DNA of 64,000 bases from Cobetia amphilecti. Lineage in GTDB: Bacteria > Pseudomonadota > Gammaproteobacteria > Pseudomonadales > Halomonadaceae. This document shows positions 16,516-30,735 of this stretch, piece after piece. Position 1 is the first letter of the stretch, and every line of letters begins with the position of its first letter. The notes beneath the pieces are model-generated. The model was not told where the DNA came from. It did not search any database and saw only the letters and a program-made list of their open reading frames with translations. Both the position numbers and the translations under genes were made by a program. The stretch is taken from assembly GCF_030010415.1 (NCBI RefSeq), contig NZ_JASCSA010000009.1, one strand, 5' to 3'.

Positions 16516-18654
16516 TCAGGCCGCGCCGAGTCGCTTGTAGAGCGTGGTGCGACTGATGCCCAGCTCCCGCGCGAGACGCGAGACGTTGCCGCCCAGCGCG
16601 TCCAGCGCACTCTGCAGCTCCTCGGCACTGGAGAGATCATGCAGCGACGGCAGGCCGCTCGCTTGCGAGGGCTGGCGGGCAATCTGGCCCTCTGATGCGG
16701 GACAGTCGCCCTGTGAGGCGAGACAGTCGCCCGCCAGCATCACATGGCACGGCTCCAGGGTCGGCCCATCGCACAGTGCCAGTGCCAGGCGCAGCACGTT
16801 GTCCAGCTCGCGCACGTTGCCGGGCCAGTCATGCTGGGTGAGGCGATCGAGGAAGGCGGGCGTGATGCGCGGCAGCTCACGTTGCTGCTCTCGGCACAGC
16901 CGTGTCAGCAGGGCACGACTCAGGCCGGCGATGTCGTGACGCTCCCTCAGCGGCGGCAGGGCGATGGTGGCGCCACACAGGCGATAGTAGAGATCTGCCC
17001 GGAAGCGCCCGGCCTTGACCAGCTCGCTGAGGGGCTGATGGGTGGCGGCCACCAGTTCGAAATCGACCCGCTGCGGCTTGCCGCCGCCCAGCGGGGTGAC
17101 TTCACGCTCCTGCAGTACGCGCAGCAGACGCGCCTGCACATGCAGTGGCATGTCGCCGATCTCATCCAGGAACAGGCGTCCGCCATTGGCCTCGAGCAGG
17201 CGGCCTTCGCGTCCGGCGGGGTCGGCACCGGTAAAGGCACCGCGCCGATAGCCGAACAGTTCGGCCTCGACCAGCTCATCAGGCAAGGCGGCGCAGTTGA
17301 TGGCGACCAGCGGCTGATGGGCGCGATGACTGGCCTGATGCAGCGCCTTGACCACTTCCTCCTTGCCGACGCCGGTCTCGCCCTGCAGCAGCAGTGGCAG
17401 GCGGGCGTTCACCAGTCGCGCCAGCAGTTCGCAGACCCTGGCCCAGCCGGCATCGCCATGATGCAGGCGCGCAAGGCTCGGGTGGCATGCAGTCTCTCGA
17501 GTGGCTGCCTCGGCCGTGGGCTGGCTTGCGGAGCGCTCGGCCGGCGCGCGGGCCACGACCCGTGGCCTGGGCGGGGCTGCACACAGGGTGTAGCCCGTGA
17601 AGCGCGGGTGCTGCGCGAGCGTCACACACTGCGCCTCGGCGAGCTGGGCCAGCGGCGCCCAGTCCAGCTGCCAGCGTGCCAGCGGCTGGCCCAGCAGCAG
17701 GTGGATGTCATCGCGAGTGGCGCAGCTGTCGCTGTCCGCTGCATGGGCTGTGCTGTTCGATGTATTGGCTGCGCTGTGAGATGCGGTGTCTGCGCTGTCG
17801 GAGGCGGGCGTGAGTTCAAGGTGAGCCGCCAGCAGCTGCAGTCCCCGACGACTGGCAGCCGCGACCTGACCTTGCGGCGTGATGGCCAGCAGGGCCGCGC
17901 TGGGCGAGTCCAGCTGCGAGCGGTTGAGGTGCAGGCGCAACAGGTGATGGTCGTGCCCATGCGCCTCGCCCAGACGGCGTTGCTCGATGTCATCCGCCAG
18001 TACGCCGAGCATGCCGAGGCTGTACTGGCGCACACGGTAGGGATCGCAGATCAGTCCCAGGCAGCCCTCGCAGGCGCCGGGCGTCAGGCCGCGACTGGTA
18101 CTCCAGCTGGCGGGCGCCAGCAGTGCGGCACTGGCGCTGGCCAGCCCCTTGAGGCATTCGGCGTCATGCGCCTCGAGCGCGATGCGTGCCAGGCGATTGG
18201 CGCGCGGCGCATTCAGGGTCTCGGCGATGGCGTTGTGGCCCAGCGACTCCTCACGCCAGCGCGCGCCGGGGTGCAACAGGGCGGCGTCATTGCCCAGCAG
18301 CTGTTGATGGCCGTAGCTTGCCAGCACCACGCCGTCGCGGTCGGTCAGCACCAGGCACGCCTGCCAGTGATCGAGCAGGTTGAGGGTATGGCCGGCCACC
18401 GCTGACGCCACCGTCGCCATCAGGCTGGCGGCCTGACGCTGACGCCAGACGAGCTCCTCCGGCGGACACCTGAGGAGCGAAGGCGGCAGCGCAGAAGGAG
18501 GAGAAGAGGGAAGAGCAGAGGGCAGAGCCGCCGCAGACGTTGCGCAGGCGGCGCCTGGATCGAGCGCCTGATCCTCTGCGTGGCGGGCTGAGTGCTTGGC
18601 CGAATGATTAGCAGCGTGGCGCGCTGAGTGCTTGGCGGCGTGGGGTAGTGGCAT
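16516..18654 (-). CDS. Sigma-54-dependent enhancer-binding regulator, AcoR-like
   Basis: 712 aa. The N-terminal 60 residues are low-complexity (His/Ala/Lys repeats, then Ser/Pro/Ala). They are followed by a GAF-type sensory region (about 80-320; LTDRDGVVLASYG, EESLGHNAIAET) of the AcoR type. An AAA+ domain spans about 400-630 with Walker A GETGVGKEE, the sigma-54-contacting GAFTGA loop, Walker B LFLDEIGD and the arginine finger region FRADLYYRL. The C-terminal Fis-type helix-turn-helix ends NVSRLARELGISRTTLYKRLG. It is divergent from an ABC operon carrying a sigma-54 promoter match, its most likely target. The effector is unknown; AcoR relatives sense acetoin or related alcohols and ketones. 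Confidence 0.93.
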   Translation of the reverse strand: MPLPHAAKHSARHAANHSAKHSARHAEDQALDPGAACATSAAALPSALPSSPPSALPPSLLRCPPEELVWRQRQAASLMATVASAVAGHTLNLLDHWQACLVLTDRDGVVLASYGHQQLLGNDAALLHPGARWREESLGHNAIAETLNAPRANRLARIALEAHDAECLKGLASASAALLAPASWSTSRGLTPGACEGCLGLICDPYRVRQYSLGMLGVLADDIEQRRLGEAHGHDHHLLRLHLNRSQLDSPSAALLAITPQGQVAAASRRGLQLLAAHLELTPASDSADTASHSAANTSNSTAHAADSDSCATRDDIHLLLGQPLARWQLDWAPLAQLAEAQCVTLAQHPRFTGYTLCAAPPRPRVVARAPAERSASQPTAEAATRETACHPSLARLHHGDAGWARVCELLARLVNARLPLLLQGETGVGKEEVVKALHQASHRAHQPLVAINCAALPDELVEAELFGYRRGAFTGADPAGREGRLLEANGGRLFLDEIGDMPLHVQARLLRVLQEREVTPLGGGKPQRVDFELVAATHQPLSELVKAGRFRADLYYRLCGATIALPPLRERHDIAGLSRALLTRLCREQQRELPRITPAFLDRLTQHDWPGNVRELDNVLRLALALCDGPTLEPCHVMLAGDCLASQGDCPASEGQIARQPSQASGLPSLHDLSSAEELQSALDALGGNVSRLARELGISRTTLYKRLGAA

Positions 18655-18735
18655 GCGACGTCCCTTGTGCGGCGGGCCTTTCAGGCCTCTGTTGTTATTG
18701 GTGCTGTTTTCGGTGCTGTGATCGATCTGGGGGAG

Positions 18736-18807
18736 TGTTCACGGCAATGTTCACTTGTGCGTGGTGAGTGTTCAGTTCCGAGGACTTCAGTGTTCAGACA
18801 CTGTTCA
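18736..18807. promoter_or_regulatory. Five phased TGTTCA elements: candidate upstream activating sequence
   Basis: TGTTCA occurs at 18736, 18748, 18769, 18791 and 18802, with steps of 12, 21, 22 and 11 bp, all close to whole helical turns. Copies 4 and 5 also sit in a CAGTGT-N4-ACACTG palindrome. An inverted copy (TGAACA) is at 19005. The cluster lies about 160-230 bp upstream of the sigma-54 promoter, where enhancer-binding proteins normally act, and next to the divergent regulator gene. Confidence 0.65.
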
Positions 18808-18964
18808 TCAGAGTAGCGGCAGACGCGGCGGATGACGGGCTAGACCATGGTCTGCCCCTGCCTTGGTCGCATCTGGCAAGTAACTGAATGATCGACAGAA
18901 GAGCGGAATCCGGCACCCTTCGAGGGCTGAATGAGGGTGTCTGTGGGCAGGGGGCTGCGCGCGG

Positions 18965-18981
18965 CTGGCACAGGGTTCGCT
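18965..18981 (+). promoter_or_regulatory. Sigma-54 (-24/-12) promoter of the glycerol-type ABC operon
   Basis: CTGGCACAGGGTTCGCT has GG and GC dinucleotides separated by exactly ten bases and matches the sigma-54 consensus (YTGGCACGrNNNTTGCW) except at two positions. It lies 88 bp before the ATPase start at 19069, on the same strand, with the TGTTCA array upstream and the divergent enhancer-binding protein beyond that. Confidence 0.75.
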
Positions 18982-19068
18982 TGAGGATAGTCACCAGGTG
19001 GGTGTGAACACTCGGCAGTGGTTGGCCGTGTCCTTGCCCCGATGACTTTCACCAGACGAGACAGCGCC

Positions 19069-20222
19069 ATGTCCTTGAGCCTTGAGGCGGTCACCCGCCG
19101 GGTTGGCCGCGAGACCCATATCGACAGGGTGGACCTGACCTTCGAGCCCGGCTCCTTCAATGTGCTGCTGGGACGCACCCTGTCCGGCAAGACGTCGCTG
19201 ATGCGCCTGATGGCGGGTCTCGATGTGCCCAGTGACGGGCGCATCGTGATGAACGGCGAGGACGTGACCGGCCGTCCGGTGCGCGAGCGCAACATCTCGA
19301 TGGTCTATCAGCAGTTCATCAACTACCCGAGCCTGAGCGTCTACGACAACATCGCCTCGCCTTTGAAGCTGGCGCGCATGGCGCCCGAGGAAATCCGCCG
19401 CCGCGTGCACGAGATCGCCGAGATGCTGCATATCGAGCAGTTTCTTGCGCGTCAGCCAGCGGAGCTGTCCGGTGGCCAGCAGCAGCGCACGGCCATGGCG
19501 CGGGCGCTGGTCAAGGACGCCGACCTGGTGCTGTTCGATGAACCGCTGGTCAATCTCGACTACAAGCTGCGCGAAGAACTGCGCCACGAGATGCGCAGCC
19601 TGTTCGCGACCCGCAATACCATTGCCGTCTACGCCACCACCGAGCCCGGCGAGGCGCTGGCACTCGGCGGCACCACAACGCTGATGCATGAAGGGCGGGT
19701 GCTGCAGTCCGGGCCTACCGAGGCCGTCTACCATCATCCGCTGAGTGTCGAGGCGGCGAAGCTCTACTCCGAGCCGCAGATCAATCTGTTCGAGGCCGAG
19801 GTGCGCGGGCGTGAGCTGGCGTTCTCCGGCGCGGCCAGTGCCGGCGAGCAGGGCAGTCGTTTCGTGCTGCCCGCGCCGCTGGCGGGGATCGAGAGCGGGG
19901 CCTACCGCTTCGGTATCCGCCCCAGTCATCTGGGGCTGGCACCGCTGGCCGATGATGATCTGGAGTTCGCCGTCACGGTCGATATCGCCGAGATCTCCGG
20001 CTCCGAGACCTTCCTGCATGTCAGCAATGACGATCACTCGCTGGTCCTGCATCTGGCCGGCATCCACGACTTCGCCGTGGATGATGCCATCCGCGTCTAT
20101 GCTCCCGCCCACAAGCTGTTCGTCTATGCCGCCGATGGTGGTGACGGGGCGGAACAGTATGGCGATGGGGCACTGATCCGCTCGCCTGAGCGACCCACCA
20201 CGACTGGCGGAGGGCTGGCCTG

Positions 20223-20223
<1 letters not shown>
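19069..20223 (+). CDS. ABC transporter ATPase 1, GlpS-like, with a degenerate H-loop
   Basis: 384 aa from the ATG at 19069; in-frame starts at 19018 and 19042 have no better ribosome site. Walker A is GRTLSGKTS near residue 35, Q-loop YQQFINYPSLSV near 82, the signature LSGGQQQRT is intact, and Walker B is VLFDEPLVNLD. The switch-loop reads VYATTEPGEAL instead of VTHDQxEA, so the usual catalytic His is Thr. A TOBE-type domain (FGIRPSHLGLAP) follows. Overlapping stop-start with ATPase 2 suggests coupled synthesis of a heterodimer. The gene set resembles glycerol importers GlpSTPQUV, and the substrate is inferred from that alone. Confidence 0.88.
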
Positions 20224-22330
<2,107 letters not shown>

Positions 22331-22341
22331 GGAGACGAGTG

Positions 22342-23142
22342 ATGACCACACGCAAGCGTCTGGTAATGACGATCTATCTGCTGTTCCTGCTGGTGCCGAT
22401 CTACTGGCTGCTGATCATGTCCTTCAAGTCGAATCAGGAGATTCTCGGCGGCCTGACCCTGTGGCCCGAGAACTTCACCTTCGACAACTATCGGGTGATC
22501 TTCACCGATCCCAGCTGGTACATGGGCTACCTCAACTCGATGAGCTACGTGGTGCTCAACATGCTCATCTCGCTGGCGGTGGCGCTGCCGGCGGCCTATG
22601 CCTTCTCGCGCTATCGCTTCCTGGGCGACAAGCATCTGTTCTTCTGGCTGCTGACCAATCGCATGGCGCCGCCGGCGGTCTTCCTGCTGCCGTTCTTCCA
22701 GCTCTATTCCTCGGTGGGACTGTTTGATACTCCGCTGGCGGTGGCACTCGCGCACTGTCTGTTCAACGTGCCGCTGGCGGTCTGGATTCTGGAGGGCTTC
22801 ATGTCCGGTGTGCCCAAGGAGATCGATGAGACGGCCTATATCGATGGCTACAGCTTCCCGCGCTTCTTCCTGACGCTGTTCATTCCGATGATTCGCCCGG
22901 GCATCGGGGTGACCGCCTTCTTCTGCTTCATGTTCTCTTGGGTGGAGCTGTTGCTGGCGCGAACCCTGACCTCGACGGAGGCGAAACCGATAGCGGCGGT
23001 GATGACGCGAACGGTCTCGGCCTCGGGCATCGACTGGGGCGTGCTGGCCGCCGCCGGTGCCCTGACGCTGATTCCCGGCATTCTGGTGATCTACTTCGTG
23101 CGCAACCATGTCGCCAAGGGCTTTGCCCTGGGCCGGGTGTGA
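22342..23142 (+). CDS. ABC transporter permease, GlpQ-like (MalG/UgpE family)
   Basis: 266 aa from the ATG at 22342, which is seven bases after GGAG; a GTG directly upstream at 22339 is too close to it. Typical MalG-type order: YLLFLLVPIYWLLIMSFKSN at the N-terminus, periplasmic loop, then NRMAPPAVFLLPFFQLYSSVGLFDT and the EAA loop VPKEIDETAYIDGYSFPRFFLTLFIP near residue 155. It forms the membrane pore with the preceding permease. The gene for the DUF2160 protein starts 70 bp later. Confidence 0.92.
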   Translation: MTTRKRLVMTIYLLFLLVPIYWLLIMSFKSNQEILGGLTLWPENFTFDNYRVIFTDPSWYMGYLNSMSYVVLNMLISLAVALPAAYAFSRYRFLGDKHLFFWLLTNRMAPPAVFLLPFFQLYSSVGLFDTPLAVALAHCLFNVPLAVWILEGFMSGVPKEIDETAYIDGYSFPRFFLTLFIPMIRPGIGVTAFFCFMFSWVELLLARTLTSTEAKPIAAVMTRTVSASGIDWGVLAAAGALTLIPGILVIYFVRNHVAKGFALGRV

Positions 23143-23212
23143 TCGTCACCAGGCCGAGCGCCGCTGCCATTACCGTCAGCAAGACTCTGCTGGCGGCCCA
23201 CAAGAGGACACG

Positions 23213-23488
23213 ATGATGGAATGGATGGCCTGGACACTCCCCACGTCACTCTTCTTTGCCGGTATCGGCACCCTGCTGCTGGGCATGACCGCATGGCAGT
23301 TCGTGACCCCGACGCTGAGTCGTCAGGGATTTCTGCCCATCGCGACCACGCGGGGCGACAGACTGTTCATCGGGCTGCTCTCCAGCGGCTGGCTGCATCT
23401 GCTGTGGTTGGGCTTTACCGATCAGGTGCTGTGGATGATCAGCATCGTGTGTGTCGTCTGGATGCTGGTGTTGATGAAGTGGGGATGA
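23213..23488 (+). CDS. DUF2160-family small integral membrane protein
   Basis: 91 aa from the ATG at 23213 with AGAGGA upstream. Three hydrophobic segments: LPTSLFFAGIGTLLLGMTAWQF, LFIGLLSSGWLHLLWLGF and LWMISIVCVVWMLVLM. The pattern is that of DUF2160 proteins, which accompany glycerol-type ABC importers (GlpU position), probably as an accessory membrane subunit. The stop codon lies in an 11-bp direct repeat (AAGTGGGGATG at 23477 and 23488). The next gene, at 23645, is an unrelated envelope protein. Confidence 0.82.
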   Translation: MMEWMAWTLPTSLFFAGIGTLLLGMTAWQFVTPTLSRQGFLPIATTRGDRLFIGLLSSGWLHLLWLGFTDQVLWMISIVCVVWMLVLMKWG

Positions 23489-23644
23489 AGTGGGGATGAC
23501 ATGCGAGGAGTTGTGGAGAGGAGAGAGCGCTGACGACAGGCAGCGTCGCCCGGTGGCAACACGGAACCGGACAGCCTGAGGGGAGTCCCAAGCGGTTCTG
23601 ACTGGCATCCGCCAGTGACATTCGCCGCTCTGGAATCTCGTTGC

Positions 23645-25714
23645 ATGTCGTCATCTCGCTCACCGCATCGCTCGTCTACTGGTAGTGCTTCAAAGGGGGC
23701 TTCACATGGTGCTTCACATGGTGACTCTCCCTCGCCGGGCCGCAAGAACCGCCGTCGTCTCTGGGCGGGCCTGACAGGGCTGAGCATTGCCTGCGTTGTC
23801 GCCCTCGGTTGGTGGGCCGGTACACCGTTCGACAACCCGGACGCCACGACGCCTGATCAGCAGGTCGGGGGTGGCGAGGCAGGGCAATCAACATTGTGGC
23901 AGCAGTATCAGCGCGTGTGGCAGGCCAATCAGGCCCGCTCACCCGAGGCGCGCAAGCCACTGCCACTGCCAGACGTTTCTCGCGCCGGCTACCATCAGGG
24001 CGAGGCACTTCCGGCGCCTGAGCTTGAGCTCGAGTCGCGTGATGCTGGTGAAGCGTCAGATAAGGGCTCGGCGGGAAAGGGCACGGCAGCAAAGGGCACG
24101 GCAGATGAGAGCGAAAAGGGCGTGCTGCGCCGGTTCGATGTCACGGCCTACGGCGCGGATGGCAGTGACACTCTGAGTGATCGCCGCGCCATTCTCGAGG
24201 CGCATGCCGCCATGCGTGACTGGCAACGTCAGGACAGTGATGACGCTGACCGCCCGGCGCGGCGCGGCGTGCTGTATTTCCCGGCGGGGGATTACGTGGT
24301 GTATGGGGCGGCCGAGCGCGACTGGTTTCACTCCCGCCTGGTGGCACTGAAAGCCGCGGTGGCGGACTCAGAACGCCAGCAGGCGCTGCGCGAGGCATTG
24401 CTCAAGATGCAGGGCTTGAGTCTGGCAGGCAGTCATTGGACCTTGATGGGCGCGGGCAGTGATGTCACGCACCTCAGGCAGACCCGGCCGATGCTGCCGT
24501 TGCACTCCAGCTGGTACTGGAGCACTCCCTGGCTGCTGCATCTGGGCAATCTGGCCGAGGGTGGCAAGCAGGAAGAATGGCAAGCCGTCACGCCGACGAG
24601 CCACCGACAGCCGGCGGATACGCAGGACACGATCACGCTGGCCGATGAGACAGATGAATCAGATGGCGCAGCGCTCTCGCCAGGCGATGAGGTGCTGCTG
24701 GAGAGCATCGACAAGCGGCCTGAGGCAGTGGCGCGTGCCCTGGCGCCCTATCAGATGGAAAAGGACGCCAGCACCGGCGAGTCACGCTGGTTGATCGAGC
24801 GTGATGGAGTGATCAAGCGGGCGCGCTACCGCGTGGTGGCACGTGACGGCAAGCGCCTCACGCTCTCGTTGCCGGTGGTGCATGAGCGCTTTCCCGGTGA
24901 GCAGTGGCGCATCGCACGCCTGCACCCGGCGCGGGAAGTCGGGGTGCAGGGCATCACGCTCAAGGGCAACTGGCGGGGGCACTTCAAGCATCACCGCAGC
25001 GCCGAGGATGACAGCGGCTTCGGCCTTCTGGACCTGGATGGCATCACGGATGGCTGGGTACGTGACGTACGGCTCGACAGTTTCAATCAGGGGGTGAAGG
25101 TGCGCCACAGTTCACAGCTGACACTCGAAGACGTGACGATGACCGGCAAGCCCGGGCATATCGCGATGACGATCAGTGACAGCAATCAGGTACTGGCCCG
25201 CCAGGTAGTCGACCAAAGTCATGCCTGGCATGCGCCCGGGGTGGCCCGCTACGCGACCCATAACGTCTACCTTGAACTGGAGCACGCCGGTGACAGTGGT
25301 ATCGAGCTGCATGGTCAGCAATCGCGCGACAACGTGTTCGATCGCAAGCGTGGCGGTCATGTGCGCGACCGCTGGGGCGCCAGTGTCGGCCATCAGCCCA
25401 ATCATCTGCGCGGGCTGGTGCTGTGGAACCCGGTCAATACCGGCAAGCCACATGCTGCCTGGCCCTTCATGCGCGCCGACTCCCACTTCGGCAAGGTGAT
25501 CATGCCGACGGTCGTCGGGGCGACCGGGCATGCGCTGGGCATCGCCAATCGCCATGACTATGCCCGGGTGATGAATGCCAAGGGTGTGACCGAGTATGAC
25601 CCCTTGCCGCCGATGGATGCCTTGCAGGCCCGCGTCGAGTCACCGGGCGAGGCCGTGAAGCCTGCCTCGCTCTACCGCGCCCAGCGCGAGCTGCTGCAGG
25701 AGACGCGAGAGTGA
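23645..25714 (+). CDS. Membrane-anchored pectate-lyase-3-type beta-helix protein in the ABC operon
   Basis: 689 aa from the ATG at 23645; a GTG ten codons earlier has no ribosome site. A basic Ser/His/Lys-rich cytoplasmic N-terminus (residues 1-38) precedes one transmembrane helix (about 39-60, LWAGLTGLSIACVVALGWWAG). A disordered linker with AGKGTAAKGTA repeats runs to about 165. Then comes the pectate-lyase-3 entry motif RRFDVTAYGADGSDTLSDRRAI and GVLYFPAGDYVVYG. A right-handed beta-helix is likely through residues 430-620 (LLDLDGITDGWVRDVRLDSFNQGVKVRHSSQLTLEDVTM). No catalytic residues can be assigned. It sits between the DUF2160 gene and the binding-protein gene, an unusual member for this transporter family; a polysaccharide lyase or glycan-binding role is inference. 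Confidence 0.72.
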   Translation: MSSSRSPHRSSTGSASKGASHGASHGDSPSPGRKNRRRLWAGLTGLSIACVVALGWWAGTPFDNPDATTPDQQVGGGEAGQSTLWQQYQRVWQANQARSPEARKPLPLPDVSRAGYHQGEALPAPELELESRDAGEASDKGSAGKGTAAKGTADESEKGVLRRFDVTAYGADGSDTLSDRRAILEAHAAMRDWQRQDSDDADRPARRGVLYFPAGDYVVYGAAERDWFHSRLVALKAAVADSERQQALREALLKMQGLSLAGSHWTLMGAGSDVTHLRQTRPMLPLHSSWYWSTPWLLHLGNLAEGGKQEEWQAVTPTSHRQPADTQDTITLADETDESDGAALSPGDEVLLESIDKRPEAVARALAPYQMEKDASTGESRWLIERDGVIKRARYRVVARDGKRLTLSLPVVHERFPGEQWRIARLHPAREVGVQGITLKGNWRGHFKHHRSAEDDSGFGLLDLDGITDGWVRDVRLDSFNQGVKVRHSSQLTLEDVTMTGKPGHIAMTISDSNQVLARQVVDQSHAWHAPGVARYATHNVYLELEHAGDSGIELHGQQSRDNVFDRKRGGHVRDRWGASVGHQPNHLRGLVLWNPVNTGKPHAAWPFMRADSHFGKVIMPTVVGATGHALGIANRHDYARVMNAKGVTEYDPLPPMDALQARVESPGEAVKPASLYRAQRELLQETRE

Positions 25715-25739
25715 CAGCAAGCCACTGAGTATCAGTGCA

Positions 25740-25830
25740 TCAGGGCATCAGCGCAGCAGAGCAATCAGGGCAGCAAGGACAACAGAGCAACAAGGACAAC
25801 AGGGCAGCAGCCAACGACAGCCGATCGCAA
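25740..25830. repeat. AGCA/ACAA-rich imperfect repeats before the binding-protein gene
   Basis: A CA- and CAG-rich stretch including two 17-bp units (about 25772-25805, GCAGCAAGGACAACAGA and GCAACAAGGACAACAGG). It lies in the 239-bp gap 25715-25953, the probable leader of the binding-protein gene, and is followed by an ACACAACAATAAC motif at 25924. Confidence 0.6.
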
Positions 25831-25953
25831 CGGCAGGAGGACAAGCAGCACCGAGAGCAAACAAGGCGGCGAATCGCGCCGCGCGACACGTGATTGACGG
25901 AAGTGGTTGTTGGAAGACGCGACACAACAATAACGCCAATGAAGGGACATCCC

Positions 25954-27696
25954 ATGAGTCAGCACATCATTCGACCCGCACGCCTGCGTTACGCCATCGC
26001 CTTCGCCACGGCGGCAGGGCTCGCCGGCCTTTCCAGTCAGGCCATGGCCGATCAGTATCAGGATGCGGCAAGGAAATGGATCGATCAGGAGTTCTCACCC
26101 TCCACGCTGAGCAAGGACGAGCAGATGTCCGAGCTCGAATGGTTCATCAAGGCCGCTGAACCGCTGCGCGGCATGGAAATCAAGGTGGCCTCGGAAACCC
26201 TGACCACCCATGAATACGAGTCCAAGGTGCTGGCCAAGGCCTTCAGCGAGATTACCGGCATCAAGCTGACCCACGACTTGATCCAGGAAGGCGACGTCAT
26301 CGAGAAACTGCAGACCCAGATGCAGTCCGGGCGCAATATCTACGATGGCTACGTCAACGACTCCGACCTGATCGGCACGCATTTCCGCTATGGCAAGGTC
26401 GTGCCGATCAGCGACATGATGGAAGGCGACGGCAAGGCCTTCACCTCGCCGACGCTGGATCTGGACGACTTCATCGGACTGGATTTCACCACCGGCCCGG
26501 ATGACAAGCTCTATCAGCTGCCGGACCAGCAGTTCGCCAACCTCTACTGGTTCCGCGCCGACTGGTTCGAGCGCGAAGATTTGAAGAAGCAGTTCAAGGA
26601 CAAGTACGGCTACGAGCTGGGGGTGCCGGTCAACTGGTCGGCCTATGAGGACATCGCCGACTTCTTCACCAATGACGTCAAGGAAATCGACGGTGAGCGG
26701 GTCTACGGCCACATGGATTACGGCAAGAAGGACCCGTCACTCGGCTGGCGCTTCACCGATGCCTGGTTCTCGATGGCGGGTGCCGGCGACAAGGGCCTGC
26801 CCAATGGTCTGCCGGTGGATGAGTGGGGCATTCGTGTCGAGGAATGTCAGCCGGTGGGCTCCTCGGTGACGCGTGGCGGCGCGGCCAACGGCCCGGCGGC
26901 CGTCTATGCCACCACCAAGTATGTCGACTGGCTGGGCAAGTACGCACCGCCGGAAGCCCAGGGCATGACCTTCTCCGAGTCCGGTCCGGTGCCGTCCCAG
27001 GGCAACATCGCCCAGCAGATCTTCTGGTACACCGCCTTCACCGCCGACATGACGCGGGATGGCCTGCCGGTGGTCAACGACGATGGCACGCCGAAGTGGC
27101 GCATGGCGCCGTCGCCGCATGGCCCGTACTGGGAAGAGGGCATGAAGCTTGGCTATCAGGACGTGGGCGCCTGGACCTTCTTCGATTCCACCCCGGAGAA
27201 GAATCGTCACGCGGCCTGGCTGTACGCGCAGTTCGTCACCGCCAAGACCGTCTCGCTCAAGAAGACCCTGGAAGGGCTGACGCCGATCCGCGAGTCGGAT
27301 ATCCAGTCCCAGGCGATGACCGATGCCGCGCCGAAGCTGGGTGGCCTGGTCGAGTTCTATCGCAGCCCGGCGCGGGTTCAGTGGTCGCCGACCGGCACCA
27401 ACGTGCCGGATTATCCCAAGCTCGCCCAGCTGTGGTGGCAGTACATCTCCCAGGCCGCCAGCGGCGAAGCCACGCCGCAGGAAGCCCTCGATGGCCTGGC
27501 CAAGGCGCAGGACCGCATTCTCGAGCGTCTCGAGCGCGCCAAGGTGATGGACAACTGTGGGCCGAAGCTCAATGAGGAGCGTGATGCGGAGTACTGGTTC
27601 GCCCAGCCGGGTGCGCCGAAGGCCAAGCTGGACAACGAGAAGCCCAAGGGCGAGACCATCGCCTACGACGAGCTGCTCAAGAGCTGGAAGGAGTAA
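25954..27696 (+). CDS. Large periplasmic substrate-binding protein, GlpV-like
   Basis: 580 aa from the ATG at 25954 with GAAGGGA upstream; earlier in-frame starts lack this. The signal peptide is RLRYAIAFATAAGLAGLSSQAMA, cleaved near residue 31. Family-1 extracellular binding protein, longer than MalE-type proteins as expected for the GlpV group. Landmarks: VASETLTTHEYESKVLAKAFSEITGIKLTHDLIQEGDVIEKLQTQM at 75-120 and LPDQQFANLYWFRADWFER near 190. The SYY/WW-rich C-lobe includes VRVQWSPTG-like WSPTGTNVPDYPKLAQLWWQYI near 490. It binds the substrate for the ABC importer upstream and ends the operon; a strong terminator follows. Polyol (glycerol) specificity is inferred from family only. Confidence 0.87.
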   Translation: MSQHIIRPARLRYAIAFATAAGLAGLSSQAMADQYQDAARKWIDQEFSPSTLSKDEQMSELEWFIKAAEPLRGMEIKVASETLTTHEYESKVLAKAFSEITGIKLTHDLIQEGDVIEKLQTQMQSGRNIYDGYVNDSDLIGTHFRYGKVVPISDMMEGDGKAFTSPTLDLDDFIGLDFTTGPDDKLYQLPDQQFANLYWFRADWFEREDLKKQFKDKYGYELGVPVNWSAYEDIADFFTNDVKEIDGERVYGHMDYGKKDPSLGWRFTDAWFSMAGAGDKGLPNGLPVDEWGIRVEECQPVGSSVTRGGAANGPAAVYATTKYVDWLGKYAPPEAQGMTFSESGPVPSQGNIAQQIFWYTAFTADMTRDGLPVVNDDGTPKWRMAPSPHGPYWEEGMKLGYQDVGAWTFFDSTPEKNRHAAWLYAQFVTAKTVSLKKTLEGLTPIRESDIQSQAMTDAAPKLGGLVEFYRSPARVQWSPTGTNVPDYPKLAQLWWQYISQAASGEATPQEALDGLAKAQDRILERLERAKVMDNCGPKLNEERDAEYWFAQPGAPKAKLDNEKPKGETIAYDELLKSWKE

Positions 27697-27756
27697 GCGC
27701 GACTGGCGCGACACTGCGCCTTCGAGCAGTTTCCTGAAAGACAGCAGCAACGACAA

Positions 27757-27789
27757 CGCCCCTGCCGGGAAACCGGCAGGGGCGTTTTT
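27757..27789 (+). terminator. Rho-independent terminator of the ABC operon
   Basis: Stem CGCCCCTGCCGG (27757-27768), GAAA loop, CCGGCAGGGGCG (27773-27784), then five T. It also faces the end of gcvP and may act on both strands. Confidence 0.9.
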
Positions 27790-27840
27790 GTGCCAGAGCG
27801 ATCAGCGACAGTGTTTCATCACTGCTCTCAATCGCCGCTC

Positions 27841-30735
<2,895 letters not shown>

